This document shows positions 35,931 to 45,883 of a stretch of DNA of 64,000 bases, one piece after another. Position 1 is the stretch's first letter; each line of letters opens with the position of its first letter. Under the pieces are notes generated by a model that was given only the letters and a program-made list of their open reading frames with translations, had not been told where the DNA came from and made no database searches. Both the position numbers and the translations under genes were made by a program. The stretch comes from Firmicutes bacterium HGW-Firmicutes-14 (GTDB lineage: Bacteria > Bacillota > Thermincolia > Thermincolales > UBA2595), in NCBI GenBank assembly GCA_002840275.1, contig PHAB01000001.1:186001-250000 (forward strand), in the 5' to 3' direction.

Positions 35931-38039
35931 TTAAATAACAGGAGAATCATCTTCAACTTTTTCAGCAAACAGACTCGCAGACCTCTCCTGTAATTCTTCC
36001 CTGATAAGACGAATAAAAACATTGACCAATTCAGGGTCCCACTGGCCCCCTGCCCCTTGTTCCAGGACTCCTAAGGCCTGTTCAGCAGTCATTCCGGGCC
36101 GGTAAGGCCTGTCAGATGTCATGGCATCAAAAGCATCGGCAATGGCAACAATCCTTGCCATGATAGGTATTTTCGCCCCTTTCAGACCATCTGGGTAACC
36201 CTTACCATTAAAGTGTTCATGGTGATGCCTGATTATTGGCAGCATATCCTTGGCGAATTTCAGGGAAGAACATATTCTTTCTCCAATAGCGGGGTGTTTT
36301 TTAACCTGCTGGAATTCCATAGCTGTCAATGTGGTAGGCTTCCTGAGAATGGACCCGCTGATTCCGATCTTCCCTATATCATGTAAAAGAGCAGCCCCTC
36401 TTATGGTTTCAAAGTCATCATATAAAATTCCCACCGCAGCAGCGAGCTTTACACTGAAATCAGCCACTCTCTCCGAATGGCCCCTGGTATAGGGGTCCTT
36501 GGCCTCAACTGCCACTGCCAGGGCATATATTATACTTTGGCTGTCATCAAGAGCCCGCATCGATTCTTCCAGTTCACGGTTAAGGGCTATCAACTGTTCT
36601 TTCTGGCACTCAAGCTCATCTTTCCGGTCTGTCAATTCGGTGTTTTTTTGTTCCAGTTCATTATTAAGAGCATTTAGAGACTCGGTGTATTCCCTCATTG
36701 AAGCTGCCATAAAGTTAAATGCATCAGTCATCTGTTCCAGCTCATTGCCCGAGGTCGCGGCATATACCTCACATTTAGCACATGCATCCATATTCTCAGA
36801 GTTATTGGGAATTTTACAGAATTCCTTTTTGGGTACTAGCCAGCATTTCAGGGTGCTTTTGCCGTAAACCGGACATTCGGGGGACTCACATTTCTTCATT
36901 TCCCAGCATTTATTTGGATAACTGACCGGAACCTGGACCTCCAATTCGCCCCGTGCGAACCTCAGCGCAGAAATTGACAATTTCCTTATTGGTATTACCA
37001 CGGCTCTGTACAGCCAGTAAAGAGCCAGTACAAATATCAGGGTAAGAATAAACAGAGTTAGTTTAAGCTCGTTATCCATGGCTCTCTGCCTGACAAGGAG
37101 CGGACCTTCTTTTATTCCTACGTAAAGAGCTCCGATTACCCTGTTCTCAACATCCCGGATAGGCTCATAAGCCGTCAGGTACCAATCATCCACTACAAAG
37201 GCCCGCCCTAGGTACCTTTCACCCTTGCCCAGGACTTTTTCTTCGACCGGAGTAGACAGGAGGGTTCCAATTGCTCTTTCTCCCCGTGAATTTTCTACAG
37301 TCGTGGATATTCTGATATTTTTCATAAAAATTGTTGCACTGGCATTCAGTTCCCGGTTAAGAAGGTCCACTAATTCAAAATCATTGTTGATTATCCGACC
37401 TGCAACAAGTGCACCGGTAACTATCCCGTCTATCTGAACAGGTTTGGCCGAAACAATTGCCATTGCGCTCTCTTCCACATGATAATCCGGCTGGGAAGCG
37501 TTGGGAGTCGGCACCAGCAGTATTCTTGTTTTCTCCAGAAGGCCTTCTATACCTATCATTTCTTTCGGCAGTATTTCTATGCCCGCAGCTTCGATCCCTG
37601 ATAATGCCTTCTTAACGCTATGCAGCGACATCAATATCGCTCCTGCGGCATTTCCATCAGCATATGTATTGTTACATGAATAAACTATATTACCTCCTGC
37701 ATCAATATAGAAAAATATATCAGGACGCAGGTTTCCCCACTTCTCTGTTTCCAGGTATAACTGGTTAAAGGAATCAGGCCCAGGGCCCATGTGGCCAATT
37801 CCCCGGGAAAGGCTGTCCGTCCTTAAGTTGAACTGCTCAACCCAATTATAAAATAAACGATGGGCAACATTAATATTCTCATTAATTTTATCTTGGCCCT
37901 GCAATTCTACAAGGTAATAATGAGTTGAAAAACTCAGTCTGTAGACAAATAATCCCATTATAATGAGAAAGACGAAGATGACCTTTGTCCGAAGGTCCAT
38001 GCGCCTGAAATATGTTCTTAATTTACCGAAAAGTCTCAC
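35931..38039 (-). CDS. Membrane sensor with Cache-like domain, HAMP, Cys-rich module and HD-GYP domain
   Basis: About 702 aa. TM1 is near residues 20-38. An extracytoplasmic Cache-like domain follows (about 40-310), then TM2 (about 320-340) and a HAMP region. A Cys-rich insert (CWEMKKCESPECPVYG ... CWLVPKKEFC ... CAKCEVYA) is at about residues 375-420, followed by a coiled coil to about 490. The HD-GYP core has HDIGKIGI, HPAIGERI, HHEHFNGKGYPDGL and DAFDAMTSDRPYR. I chose GTG 38039 (GGTGG upstream); an ATG 174 nt earlier gives an extra tail not seen in relatives. It probably degrades c-di-GMP under an external signal. Confidence 0.9.
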   Translation of the reverse strand: MRLFGKLRTYFRRMDLRTKVIFVFLIIMGLFVYRLSFSTHYYLVELQGQDKINENINVAHRLFYNWVEQFNLRTDSLSRGIGHMGPGPDSFNQLYLETEKWGNLRPDIFFYIDAGGNIVYSCNNTYADGNAAGAILMSLHSVKKALSGIEAAGIEILPKEMIGIEGLLEKTRILLVPTPNASQPDYHVEESAMAIVSAKPVQIDGIVTGALVAGRIINNDFELVDLLNRELNASATIFMKNIRISTTVENSRGERAIGTLLSTPVEEKVLGKGERYLGRAFVVDDWYLTAYEPIRDVENRVIGALYVGIKEGPLLVRQRAMDNELKLTLFILTLIFVLALYWLYRAVVIPIRKLSISALRFARGELEVQVPVSYPNKCWEMKKCESPECPVYGKSTLKCWLVPKKEFCKIPNNSENMDACAKCEVYAATSGNELEQMTDAFNFMAASMREYTESLNALNNELEQKNTELTDRKDELECQKEQLIALNRELEESMRALDDSQSIIYALAVAVEAKDPYTRGHSERVADFSVKLAAAVGILYDDFETIRGAALLHDIGKIGISGSILRKPTTLTAMEFQQVKKHPAIGERICSSLKFAKDMLPIIRHHHEHFNGKGYPDGLKGAKIPIMARIVAIADAFDAMTSDRPYRPGMTAEQALGVLEQGAGGQWDPELVNVFIRLIREELQERSASLFAEKVEDDSPVI

Positions 38040-38212
38040 AGAGATCCACCTTCCAACCTGGCTTTCCAGGCCTTTTCTGGCGGCAGTTTTTAAAAGCAAC
38101 GGTGCAAATATATCTGATTGGATAATTCTACAAATAACGACAAAGTTCCTTCCCCCAGTGCCTACAAAATTTAGTGAGCCCTTGATTTTAACCAAATCCG
38201 GTGCTAAATACA

Positions 38213-38236
38213 AAAAACCACGGTCAAAGACCGTGA
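38213..38236 (-). terminator. Intrinsic terminator after yyaC
   Basis: CACGGTC / GACCGTG with a 3-nt loop (38220-38236), followed on the minus strand by GTTTTTTG (38213-38219). Confidence 0.85.
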
Positions 38237-38306
38237 TTATGGTATCCCTTCTTATTGGTTTATATGGGTATTGCTTTATTACTCCATGTTTATTGAACAG
38301 GTTCGT

Positions 38307-38864
38307 TCACGCTCGTTTGAGCCTGAATACCTGATAAAAATTCCTGTGGGCTATAACCGTCTGGGCCAGAGTTCCGGCAATGACACGAGCCATATTGTAA
38401 ATCGTATTCATCCGGGTATTCTGGATTACCAGATGGGGCATAAAACCTCCAACATTAACTATACCCTGGATATTGACCTGCCCCACCTCGGGAAGGTCCT
38501 TTGATACCCCGGTTCCAGGCTTGAGCGGTTTCCTGGAAAAAGATATTTTCTCTATATTGGCCGCCCGCCCCAGGCAGGCATCGACAGCAATAATAAAAGC
38601 TCCGGGGTGCGCCTGGTTAACCTGAATAATGGTTTCGGCAAGATTCTGGGCATGTACGGGAGAGTGCAGCGTCCCGTACACATTTACATGCCTGCATTCC
38701 TCAAGCAGAAGAGTCCCGATCATGGGTCCCAGGCTATCCCCTGAAACCCGGTCAGTTCCCACACAGACAATTACAATTTCATCATAGCCGAAAGCAATGG
38801 AAGTGAGAGCATTAAGGAGGTTTTTTTGTCCTTCACAGTCACTATAATGAAAACAGATTTCCAT
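38307..38864 (-). CDS. yyaC: Spore protease YyaC
   Basis: A 185-aa protein of the YyaC family (DUF1256), related to the Gpr and hydrogenase maturation proteases. It has IVCVGTDRVSGDSLGPMIGTLL, the SPVHAQNL region and IIAVDACLGRA, the acidic metal-binding positions of the fold. It is found in spore-formers and made during sporulation, so it supports a spore-forming host. ATG 38864 has GGCGGG upstream; an in-frame start at 38897 is also possible. It stands alone with its own terminator. Confidence 0.9.
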   Translation of the reverse strand: MEICFHYSDCEGQKNLLNALTSIAFGYDEIVIVCVGTDRVSGDSLGPMIGTLLLEECRHVNVYGTLHSPVHAQNLAETIIQVNQAHPGAFIIAVDACLGRAANIEKISFSRKPLKPGTGVSKDLPEVGQVNIQGIVNVGGFMPHLVIQNTRMNTIYNMARVIAGTLAQTVIAHRNFYQVFRLKRA

Positions 38865-38995
38865 AGACACCCGCCTTTTCTTGTTTGTCCCAGACAAGCC
38901 TATTATATAAGAAAAGGTGTGTCGAATGCGTGTGAAAACACCGTGACCGGGAAAATAAGTTCTCGATGAAATATGACAAAAGTCAGTTATAAAAA

Positions 38996-39036
38996 ATAAT
39001 CCCCTTCCAGGATTGTTGTACCGGGAAGGGGATTAT
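38996..39036 (-). terminator. Intrinsic terminator of the formate dehydrogenase operon
   Basis: ATAATCCCCTTCC / GGAAGGGGATTAT, 13-bp stem, followed on the minus strand by TTTTTTATAA. It lies about 70 nt past the fdhA stop. Confidence 0.9.
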
Positions 39037-39105
39037 ACTTTCTAATATTTTGTGCTGTTTCATCTAAATTAGATTTGATTTAGCCTGTTAAAAACCGTTT
39101 TCTCC

Positions 39106-41802
39106 TTAACAGGCTTTCTCCACTTTAACTGCACAGACTTTTAGTTCGGGTATTTTGGCAATCGGGTCACGGGCGGAATTGGTCAGGAAGTTGACGGCAA
39201 CCTCAGAGAAATGGAATGACGTAAATACCATACCCTGAGGCACGCGGTCAGTAATGTCGGCCTTAGCGTTGATTGACCCGCGGCGGGAACTTACCTTAAC
39301 CATGTCGCCATTAGAGATACTCAGCCTGCAGGCATCGGCGGGGTTAATCTCGATGGATTCTTCACCGTAAATGGCAGACAGACCTTTCGCCCTGCGGCTC
39401 ATTGTGCCTGTGTGATAATGGTACAGACGGCGGCCCGTATTGAGGACAAAGGGGAATTCCTCGTCAGGCAGTTCAGCAGGCGGTTCAAAGTCCAAAGCTG
39501 TGAATTTGCCCAGACCACGGGAGAATTTGCCCGAATGAAGATACACGGTGCCCGGATGATCTGCTGTCGGACAGGGCCACTGTAAACTACCCTGTTCAAG
39601 ACGGGAATAAGAGATTCCTGCATACTGCGGGGTAACTTTTGCTATTTCGTCAAAAATGTCGGATGCACTGCAGTATTCATGAGGATATCCCATCCTGGTA
39701 AGGATTTCGGCTATAACTTCCCAGTCCGCCTTGCCTGCCAGGGGCTCAATTGCCTTGCGAACCCGCTGTACACGGCGTTCAGTATTGCTGAAGGTGCCGT
39801 CCTTTTCGGCGAAGCTTGCACCAGGCAGCACCACATCTGCCAGCATGGCGGTTTCAGTCAGGAAGAGGTCCTGAACTACCAGGAATTCCAGGTTTTCCAG
39901 GGACTGCTGGACATGGGATATATCAGGGTCACTGAGCATAGGGTTCTCACCCAGGATATACAGTGCCTTCAGATTCCCGTGATGAGCCTCATCCATCATC
40001 TCCCCGACGGTCAGGCCCACTTTGGCCGATTGTTCAAGCCCCCATGTGCTGGAGAATTTTTCTTTATTGTTCGAATCAGTCACAGCCTGGTATCCTGGAT
40101 AAACGTTAGGAAGTGCGCCCATATCACATGCGCCCTGAACGTTGTTCTGGCCCCTCAGGGGATTGACACCGCTGCTGGGTTTGCCAATCTGACCGGTCAG
40201 CATGGACAGGTTGGCAACCGCCAGGACGTTATGAGTGCCTGAGGTATGCTGGGTAATCCCCATCGTATAGAATATAGCGGCACTGGAGGCCTTGGCAAAC
40301 CCGCGGGCAACCTCCCGGATAACGTCTGCCGGTACACCGATGATACCGGCATAACTCTCAGGGGTAAAGTTGACCACGGCTTCCTTCAGTTCCTCGAATC
40401 CTTCGGTGCGGTTGGCCACAAATTCCTTATCATAGAGTCCTTCCTCAATAATTACATTACACATGACATTCATCAGCGGAATGTTAGCGCCGGGTTTCAG
40501 AGGAATGTGGATATCAGCCAGTTCAGCTATTTCAGTTTTCCTCGGATCCGCAACAATCAGGGTTGCCCCCCTGTTTTTGGCCTTCCGCATTTCAAGGCTG
40601 ATAATCGGGTGGGCTTCTGTGGTATTGGAACCGATTACAAACAGGTAATCACAATCCTTGATTTCTCCTATGGAGTTAGTCATTGCTCCACTACCAAATG
40701 CAGCTGCCAGACCGGCAACGGTAGAGGAGTGTCAGAGACGGGCGCAGTGGTCTATGTTGTTGGTACCAAAGGCCACCCGCGCCACTTTATTCATCAGGTA
40801 GTTTTCTTCATTGGTGCAGCGGGCGGAGGAAAGAACCGCCATCGCATCCCCACCGTGTTGTGCTTTGATTTCCTTCAGGCGAGAGGTTGTATATCTTAGG
40901 GCCTCCTCCCAGGAAACCTCCACAAAGTCACCGTCCTTCTTGATGAGAGGACTTGTCAGACGGTCCGGGCTATGGATAAAATCGAAACCGAAACGGCCTT
41001 TTACACAGAGGTGACGCCCATTAACCTCACTATCGGGGTTAGAAGTCACTCCTATTACTTTGCCAGCCTTGACATTGAGGTCAAAACCGCAGCCACAGCC
41101 GCAATACGGACATGTGGTCTTGACTTTTTTAACCTCCCATGGACGTGCCTTACCTATCATATTCTTTTCAACAATAGCGCCTACCGGACAAACTGCCACA
41201 CAGCTTCCGCAGCTTACACAACCGGATTCGTCTATTTCACCCAGCCCAACATCCAGGGCAGGGGCAACCTTTGTGCTAAACCCGCGGGAAGTAAAGTCAT
41301 AGACATTCCGGCCCACAACTTCCGCACATACACGGACACATTTCCCGCATAAAACACATTTGTTCATATCCCTGTACAGTACTGCACTGGATTCGTCCAC
41401 CGGGAAGTCGGTCTTATCCCCGATAAAAGCAGTATTTCTAATCCCATAACGGTATGCATAATCAGCCAGCCTGCAATCTCCGAACTTCTGGCAAGTCATG
41501 CAATCCTCGGGGTGGTTCGCCAGCAGCAGTTCCAGTATTGTGCGTCTTGCCTCAACTACGGCGTCTGATTCTGTTTCCACTTCCATGCCGTCGGTTACCG
41601 CTGTCACACATGACGGTGGAAGGTTTCGCCAGCCTTTGATTTCGACAACACAAATCCTGCAGGCGCCAGGCCGTGACAACTCCGGGTCATGACAGAAGGT
41701 AGGTATATCAATACCTGCCTGCTGCGCGGCTTCCAGAACCATGGTACCTGCGGGTACTGTCACCTTTTGACCGTTTATGGTTAGGGTTACAGTGTCTGCC
41801 AC
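39106..41802 (-). CDS. fdhA: NAD-linked formate dehydrogenase catalytic subunit, selenoprotein (Sec357)
   Basis: About 898 aa. A TGA at 40732-40734 splits it into two apparent ORFs, but the frame reads HCARL-U-HSSTVAGL, the Sec motif of Sec/Mo(W) formate dehydrogenases. Domains: plant-type [2Fe-2S] (1-80), NADH-dehydrogenase G-type cluster (80-120), two [4Fe-4S] sets (140-205), the molybdopterin-type cluster CPYCGCGC, the catalytic Mo/W-bis-MGD domain and a C-terminal dinucleotide-binding domain. I chose GTG 41802, because it gives the MAD start of its paralog and better spacing from GGAGG than TTG 41808. Last gene of the hnd-like operon. Confidence 0.95.
40691..40734 (-). promoter_or_regulatory. 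Bacterial SECIS of fdhA with the recoded TGA
   Basis: After the TGA (40732-40734), CTACC (minus) pairs with GGTAG, and TGCC pairs with GGCA around a GGTCT apical loop. Distance and GGTC loop match E. coli-type SECIS elements. Confidence 0.8.
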
Positions 41803-41874
41803 TTGCAATCTCCCTCCTTTGCTTGAATATTGGTGTTCGCTTTTCCCCCTTGTAGGGGTTTAAGATAATATCGG

Positions 41875-42810
41875 TTACTTTTTCAGTGAATTTATTTTTT
41901 CAACTATATTACCCAGGCCAAGGGCCTCTTCCCAGGACACCTCCACAAACTCGCCGTCCCTGTTGATAAAGGGAAGGTCTGTCCTGTCCGGGTTGTTCAT
42001 GAGGTCAGTACCCAGGCGGCCTTTCAGGCACAGGGGTCTTCCGGCAGAGGCTTCCTTGGCGGTAACGCCTACGACCCTGCCGTCCTTATAGTTAATAATG
42101 AATTTGCATCCTGACTCACAGAAGGTACATGTGACTTCCTTCTTTTCGAACTCCCATACCCTGCCCTTGCCCATCAATGTCTTGTCAGTCAGGGCTCCAA
42201 CCGGACATACCGTAACACAACGGTTGCAGTAAACACATGAGGAATCCTTTAATTCGGTATCCATAAAAGTCGCAATCCTTGTATTAAAACCCCTGGAGGC
42301 GAAATCAATGACATTTCTTTCCTCCACGGCCCTGCAGGTGGCTACACACTTACCGCAGAGAATACACTTGTTGAGGTCCCGGTAAATATATGGGTTGCTG
42401 TCATCTGCCTCCCAATTGTGTTTTTCACCCTCAAAAGGAGTGGGGCTCGTAACACCGTAACGGTATGCATAATCCTGAAGTTTACAGTTTCCGCTCTTCT
42501 CACAGGTCATGCAATCCAGCGGGTGGTTAGCCACCAGAAGTTCTAAAATGGTTTTCCTGGCTTCCACCACGGCGGGAGATTCGGTCTGAACTTCCATGCC
42601 GCCGGTTACCGCTGTCACACATGAAGGAGGCAGGTTCTTCCAGCCCTTGATTTCGACAACACAGATGCGGCAGGCACCGGGAGCAGTCAGGTCTTTCTCA
42701 TAGCAGAAAGTCGGGATGGAGATCCCAAGCATTTCTGCTGCTTCAAGCACGGTAATCCCTTCGGGAACAGAAACCTTTTGCCCGTTGATGGTCAAAGTTA
42801 TATCGGCCAT
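41875..42810 (-). CDS. NuoG-like iron-sulfur subunit, paralog of the FdhA N-terminus
   Basis: A 311-aa electron-transfer subunit. It matches FdhA closely from the start through SWEEAL: [2Fe-2S] (C-x-11-C-x-2-C around residue 40-50), the MTCEKSGNC cluster near 100, two [4Fe-4S] sets (140-200), and the CTFCESGCKF motif. It then ends after 16 unrelated residues with no catalytic domain. So it holds five Fe-S sites and no Mo/W site. It is 70 nt upstream of fdhA. Known bifurcating complexes keep similar small NuoG-like subunits. Confidence 0.93.
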   Translation of the reverse strand: MADITLTINGQKVSVPEGITVLEAAEMLGISIPTFCYEKDLTAPGACRICVVEIKGWKNLPPSCVTAVTGGMEVQTESPAVVEARKTILELLVANHPLDCMTCEKSGNCKLQDYAYRYGVTSPTPFEGEKHNWEADDSNPYIYRDLNKCILCGKCVATCRAVEERNVIDFASRGFNTRIATFMDTELKDSSCVYCNRCVTVCPVGALTDKTLMGKGRVWEFEKKEVTCTFCESGCKFIINYKDGRVVGVTAKEASAGRPLCLKGRLGTDLMNNPDRTDLPFINRDGEFVEVSWEEALGLGNIVEKINSLKK

Positions 42811-42824
42811 AAATTAGACCTCCT

Positions 42825-44618
42825 TTAACCCTTAACAATTGCGTCGAATTTGCATTTTTCGATACAGCTTCCACACTTGATGCACTTGGAAGTATCGATT
42901 TCGTGAGGCTCTTTCTTCTCTCCGGTAATTGCGCCGACCGGGCATACACGGGCACATGCGCCACAGCCTTTGCAGTTATCTGCCACAATTTTATATTCCA
43001 GCAAAGCGGAACAAACGCCTGCAGGACACTTCTTATCATTGATATGGGCTTCATATTCGTGCCGGAAATACCTGAGAGTAGCCAGAATCGGGTTGGGAGC
43101 AGTCTGGCCAAGGCCACACAGGGCGGTATTCTTGACAACACCACCCAGTCTTTCGAGGGTTGTGATGTCTTCAGGGACACCATTACCGTCACAGATTTTC
43201 TGGAGGATTTCCAGCATCCTCTTGGTACCTTCACGACAGGGGGTACACTTCCCGCACGATTCTTTCTGGGTGAAGTTCAGGAAGAACCTGGCCACATCCA
43301 CCATACAGGAAGTTTCATCCATTACCACAAGTCCGCCTGAACCCATCATAGCGCCAAGAGCTATCAGGGAATCATAATCAACAGGGGTATCAAGGTGCTG
43401 TTCAGGGATACATCCGCCGGACGGGCCGCCTATCTGAACAGCTTTGAACTTCTTATCATCCATAATTCCGCCGCCGATGTCAAAGATAATCTCCCTCAGG
43501 CTTATCCCCATCGGAACTTCCGCAAGACCGGTGTTCCTGAGTTTTCCGGTAAGGGCAAATACCTTGGTACCCTTGCTGTTTTCGGTACCCACACTGGCAA
43601 ACTTTTCGGCGCCGTGCAGGAAAATAACCGGTACGTTGGCATAGGTTTCAACGTTATTGATATTGGATGGCTTGGCCCACAGACCCTTGACTGCCGGGAA
43701 TGGCGGCCGGGGATTAGGCATACCGCGAGAACCTTCAATTGAAGCCATCAGAGCTGTTTCCTCACCGCAAACGAAAGCTCCGGCGCCTTCCTTAATATTG
43801 AGACGGCAGCTGAAACCGGTACCCATAATATTGTCACCCAAAAGACCGAGTTCTTCAGCCTGGGCAATAGCTACCCTGAGACGCTTGATGGCCAGCGGGT
43901 ACTCAGCCCGCACATAAATATATCCCTCATCGGCGCCTATGGCATAAGCTCCGATAAGCATACCTTCCAATACACTGTGGGGGTCACCTTCCAGCACACT
44001 CCGGTCCATAAATGCGCCCGGGTCTCCCTCGTCAGCATTACAAATAATATATTTTTTAGGTCCCGGAGACTTGGCAGCGAAACCCCATTTTAAACCGGTA
44101 GGAAACCCTCCGCCTCCACGGCCTCTCAGGCCTGATTTTTTCATTTCCTCAACAACCTGTTCGGGGGTCATAGATGTCAGCGCTTTGGCCAGGCCCTCAT
44201 AACCGTCCCTGGCTATATATTCCTGGATATGTTCCGGATCGATGTGCCCGCAGTTCCTGAGGGCAACCCTTTGCTGTTTGGCATAAAAAGCTATATCCCT
44301 GTATGAAGGCACCTGCTCTTCGGTAACCGGGGCCTTAAAGAGAAGCCGCTGAACCGTCCGCCCTTTCACCAGGTGCTCGGACACCAGTTCAGAAACATCT
44401 TCAACCTGGACACGGCAGTAGAACGTGCCTTCCGGATAGACTATAACAATAGGACCCATTTCACAGAACCCGTGACATCCGGTTTCAACGACTTTTACTT
44501 CTTTATCGAGTTTCTGTTTTACCAGTTCATCAGTGATAGCTTCCTGTATCTTCTTGGAACCTGAAGATACACAGCCGGTACCACCGCAAACCAGTACATG
44601 AGCGCGAAATAACTGCAT
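42825..44618 (-). CDS. NuoF-like flavoprotein subunit (NADH-binding)
   Basis: A 597-aa subunit. Residues 1-120 are a thioredoxin-like [2Fe-2S] domain (CGGTGCVSSG near the start, then CHGFCEMGP). Residues about 130-540 are NuoF-like, with the NADH and FMN loops GLRGRGGGGFPTGLKW and NADEGDPGAFMDR, and the [4Fe-4S] motif ESCGKCTPCREG. The C-terminal 60 residues are a double [4Fe-4S] ferredoxin. This is the HndC/HydB layout of bifurcating hydrogenases and formate dehydrogenases. Confidence 0.96.
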   Translation of the reverse strand: MQLFRAHVLVCGGTGCVSSGSKKIQEAITDELVKQKLDKEVKVVETGCHGFCEMGPIVIVYPEGTFYCRVQVEDVSELVSEHLVKGRTVQRLLFKAPVTEEQVPSYRDIAFYAKQQRVALRNCGHIDPEHIQEYIARDGYEGLAKALTSMTPEQVVEEMKKSGLRGRGGGGFPTGLKWGFAAKSPGPKKYIICNADEGDPGAFMDRSVLEGDPHSVLEGMLIGAYAIGADEGYIYVRAEYPLAIKRLRVAIAQAEELGLLGDNIMGTGFSCRLNIKEGAGAFVCGEETALMASIEGSRGMPNPRPPFPAVKGLWAKPSNINNVETYANVPVIFLHGAEKFASVGTENSKGTKVFALTGKLRNTGLAEVPMGISLREIIFDIGGGIMDDKKFKAVQIGGPSGGCIPEQHLDTPVDYDSLIALGAMMGSGGLVVMDETSCMVDVARFFLNFTQKESCGKCTPCREGTKRMLEILQKICDGNGVPEDITTLERLGGVVKNTALCGLGQTAPNPILATLRYFRHEYEAHINDKKCPAGVCSALLEYKIVADNCKGCGACARVCPVGAITGEKKEPHEIDTSKCIKCGSCIEKCKFDAIVKG

Positions 44619-44644
44619 GAATAATTCCCTCCTTCCTTCCCGAA

Positions 44645-45010
44645 TTAATCAAGCTTGGCTACAACCAGGTCTTCAACTATCTGGCCGTTAATTACATGTG
44701 AAGTCATAATCCGTGACACATCCTGGGGTTTTACATTGCCGTAAGTTATTCTTTTCTCTCCGGGGCGAACAATATCAACCAGGACTTCTTTTTCACACAT
44801 CCCGATACACCCGGTCTGGGTAACCCTGATATCAGCCATCTCCCTTTTGCTCAGTTCTTCCAATATGGCGCTCATTACCTCCCTGGCGCCGGCAGCGATA
44901 CCACAGGTTCCCATCCCGACGATTATTTCAACACCCTGTCCGGCACGGATGCCGGTCAGCGACTTTGCTTCTTCCCTTAAACGTTTAAGGTCTTCGGGGC
45001 TTTTAATCAT
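44645..45010 (-). CDS. Thioredoxin-like [2Fe-2S] ferredoxin subunit (HndB-like)
   Basis: A 121-aa subunit with four cysteines at the usual spacing: GMGTCGIAAG, then TGCIGMCEKE. It follows NuoE and precedes the NuoF-like gene. GGGGAGGTG is at the start. It is the small [2Fe-2S] protein seen in HndABCD-type complexes. Confidence 0.93.
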   Translation of the reverse strand: MIKSPEDLKRLREEAKSLTGIRAGQGVEIIVGMGTCGIAAGAREVMSAILEELSKREMADIRVTQTGCIGMCEKEVLVDIVRPGEKRITYGNVKPQDVSRIMTSHVINGQIVEDLVVAKLD

Positions 45011-45073
45011 CTAAAAGTCACCTCCCCTTTTTTCATGCTTTTCCTCTAAAAACTTCAATTGACCTGATAATAC

Positions 45074-45562
45074 CTATTTATACCGTTCCAGCAGGTCAGC
45101 AACAATATCAGGAGTCAACCGGCCATGAGTATCATCGTTCACCATCATAACCGGGGCCAAACCACAGGCGCCCAGGCACGCCACAGATTCAAAAGTATAC
45201 CTGAGGTCTTCGGTTGTTTCACCGTCCTTAATCCCTACAGCTTTGGTGACGGCTTCACTGATTTTGGCTCCCCCGCGAACATGACAGGCAGTTCCCAGAC
45301 AAACCCTGATAATATTTCGGCCGCGGGGATTCAGGTGAAACTGGGCATAAAAAGTAACGACCCCATAAATCTTGCTGAGAGGAATCTTCAACTGGGCGGA
45401 AATCTCCTTCAGCACTTCAGCAGGCAGATACCCGTAAATATCCTGGGCTGCCTGCAGAACAGGAATCAGAGCACCTTTTTTGCCCGCATATTTGGCAAGC
45501 ACCTTATCCAATTCTACGGCCTCTTTGGTTTTTGGTTCAGCATCACTAGCACATTGACACAT
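45074..45562 (-). CDS. NuoE-like [2Fe-2S] subunit (HndA-like)
   Basis: A 162-aa subunit of the NADH-module. It has the helical N-terminus, LKIPLSKIYGVVTFYAQF, and [2Fe-2S] ligands in CLGTACHVRGG and CLGACGLAPVM. GGAAGGAGGG precedes ATG 45562. It is the first gene of the operon, with a promoter about 40 nt upstream. Confidence 0.95.
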   Translation of the reverse strand: MCQCASDAEPKTKEAVELDKVLAKYAGKKGALIPVLQAAQDIYGYLPAEVLKEISAQLKIPLSKIYGVVTFYAQFHLNPRGRNIIRVCLGTACHVRGGAKISEAVTKAVGIKDGETTEDLRYTFESVACLGACGLAPVMMVNDDTHGRLTPDIVADLLERYK

Positions 45563-45598
45563 GAGTCCTTTCCCTCCTTCCTAAGTACTCTTTTTAAT

Positions 45599-45626
45599 TT
45601 TATAGATATAGGATTTAAGAAAACAA
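45599..45626 (-). promoter_or_regulatory. Possible promoter of the formate dehydrogenase operon
   Basis: Minus strand TTGTTT (45621-45626), 16 bp, TATAAA (45599-45604), about 40 nt before the nuoE-like start. It overlaps no other signal except the nearby direct repeat. Confidence 0.45.
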
Positions 45627-45643
45627 GGCTAACAGTAAGTAAT

Positions 45644-45883
45644 TTGACAAAAAGTCATTAATTCCTGCTGAAAAAGTCTCAATTTTTTGAATATAACAGG
45701 CATATAATGCAGGAAATACAGCATTATGCGGCGAAATAATCTCAATACTATAATTTTAACAATGGTTCCTTCTCTTTTTAACTTACCTTGGCGGGATGCC
45801 GTCATATGCAATGATATAGGTATTTGACAAATAGTAATAAAATCCTGCCTGAAAAGTCTTAATTTTGCGAATAATGACCGGCC
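45644..45883. repeat. 50-bp imperfect direct repeat in the divergent promoter region
   Basis: Copies at 45644-45693 and 45834-45883 start TTGACAAA and share AGT, TCCTGC, GAAAAGTC, AATTTT and GAATA, about 80% identical by eye, 190 bp apart. They lie in the gap between the formate dehydrogenase operon and the sensor cluster. Likely regulator sites or a local duplication. Confidence 0.75.

Noticed and set aside
39106-40683. The 525-aa ORF as a stand-alone formate dehydrogenase
   Set aside because: It lacks the Fe-S N-terminus and its frame continues upstream through the Sec TGA.
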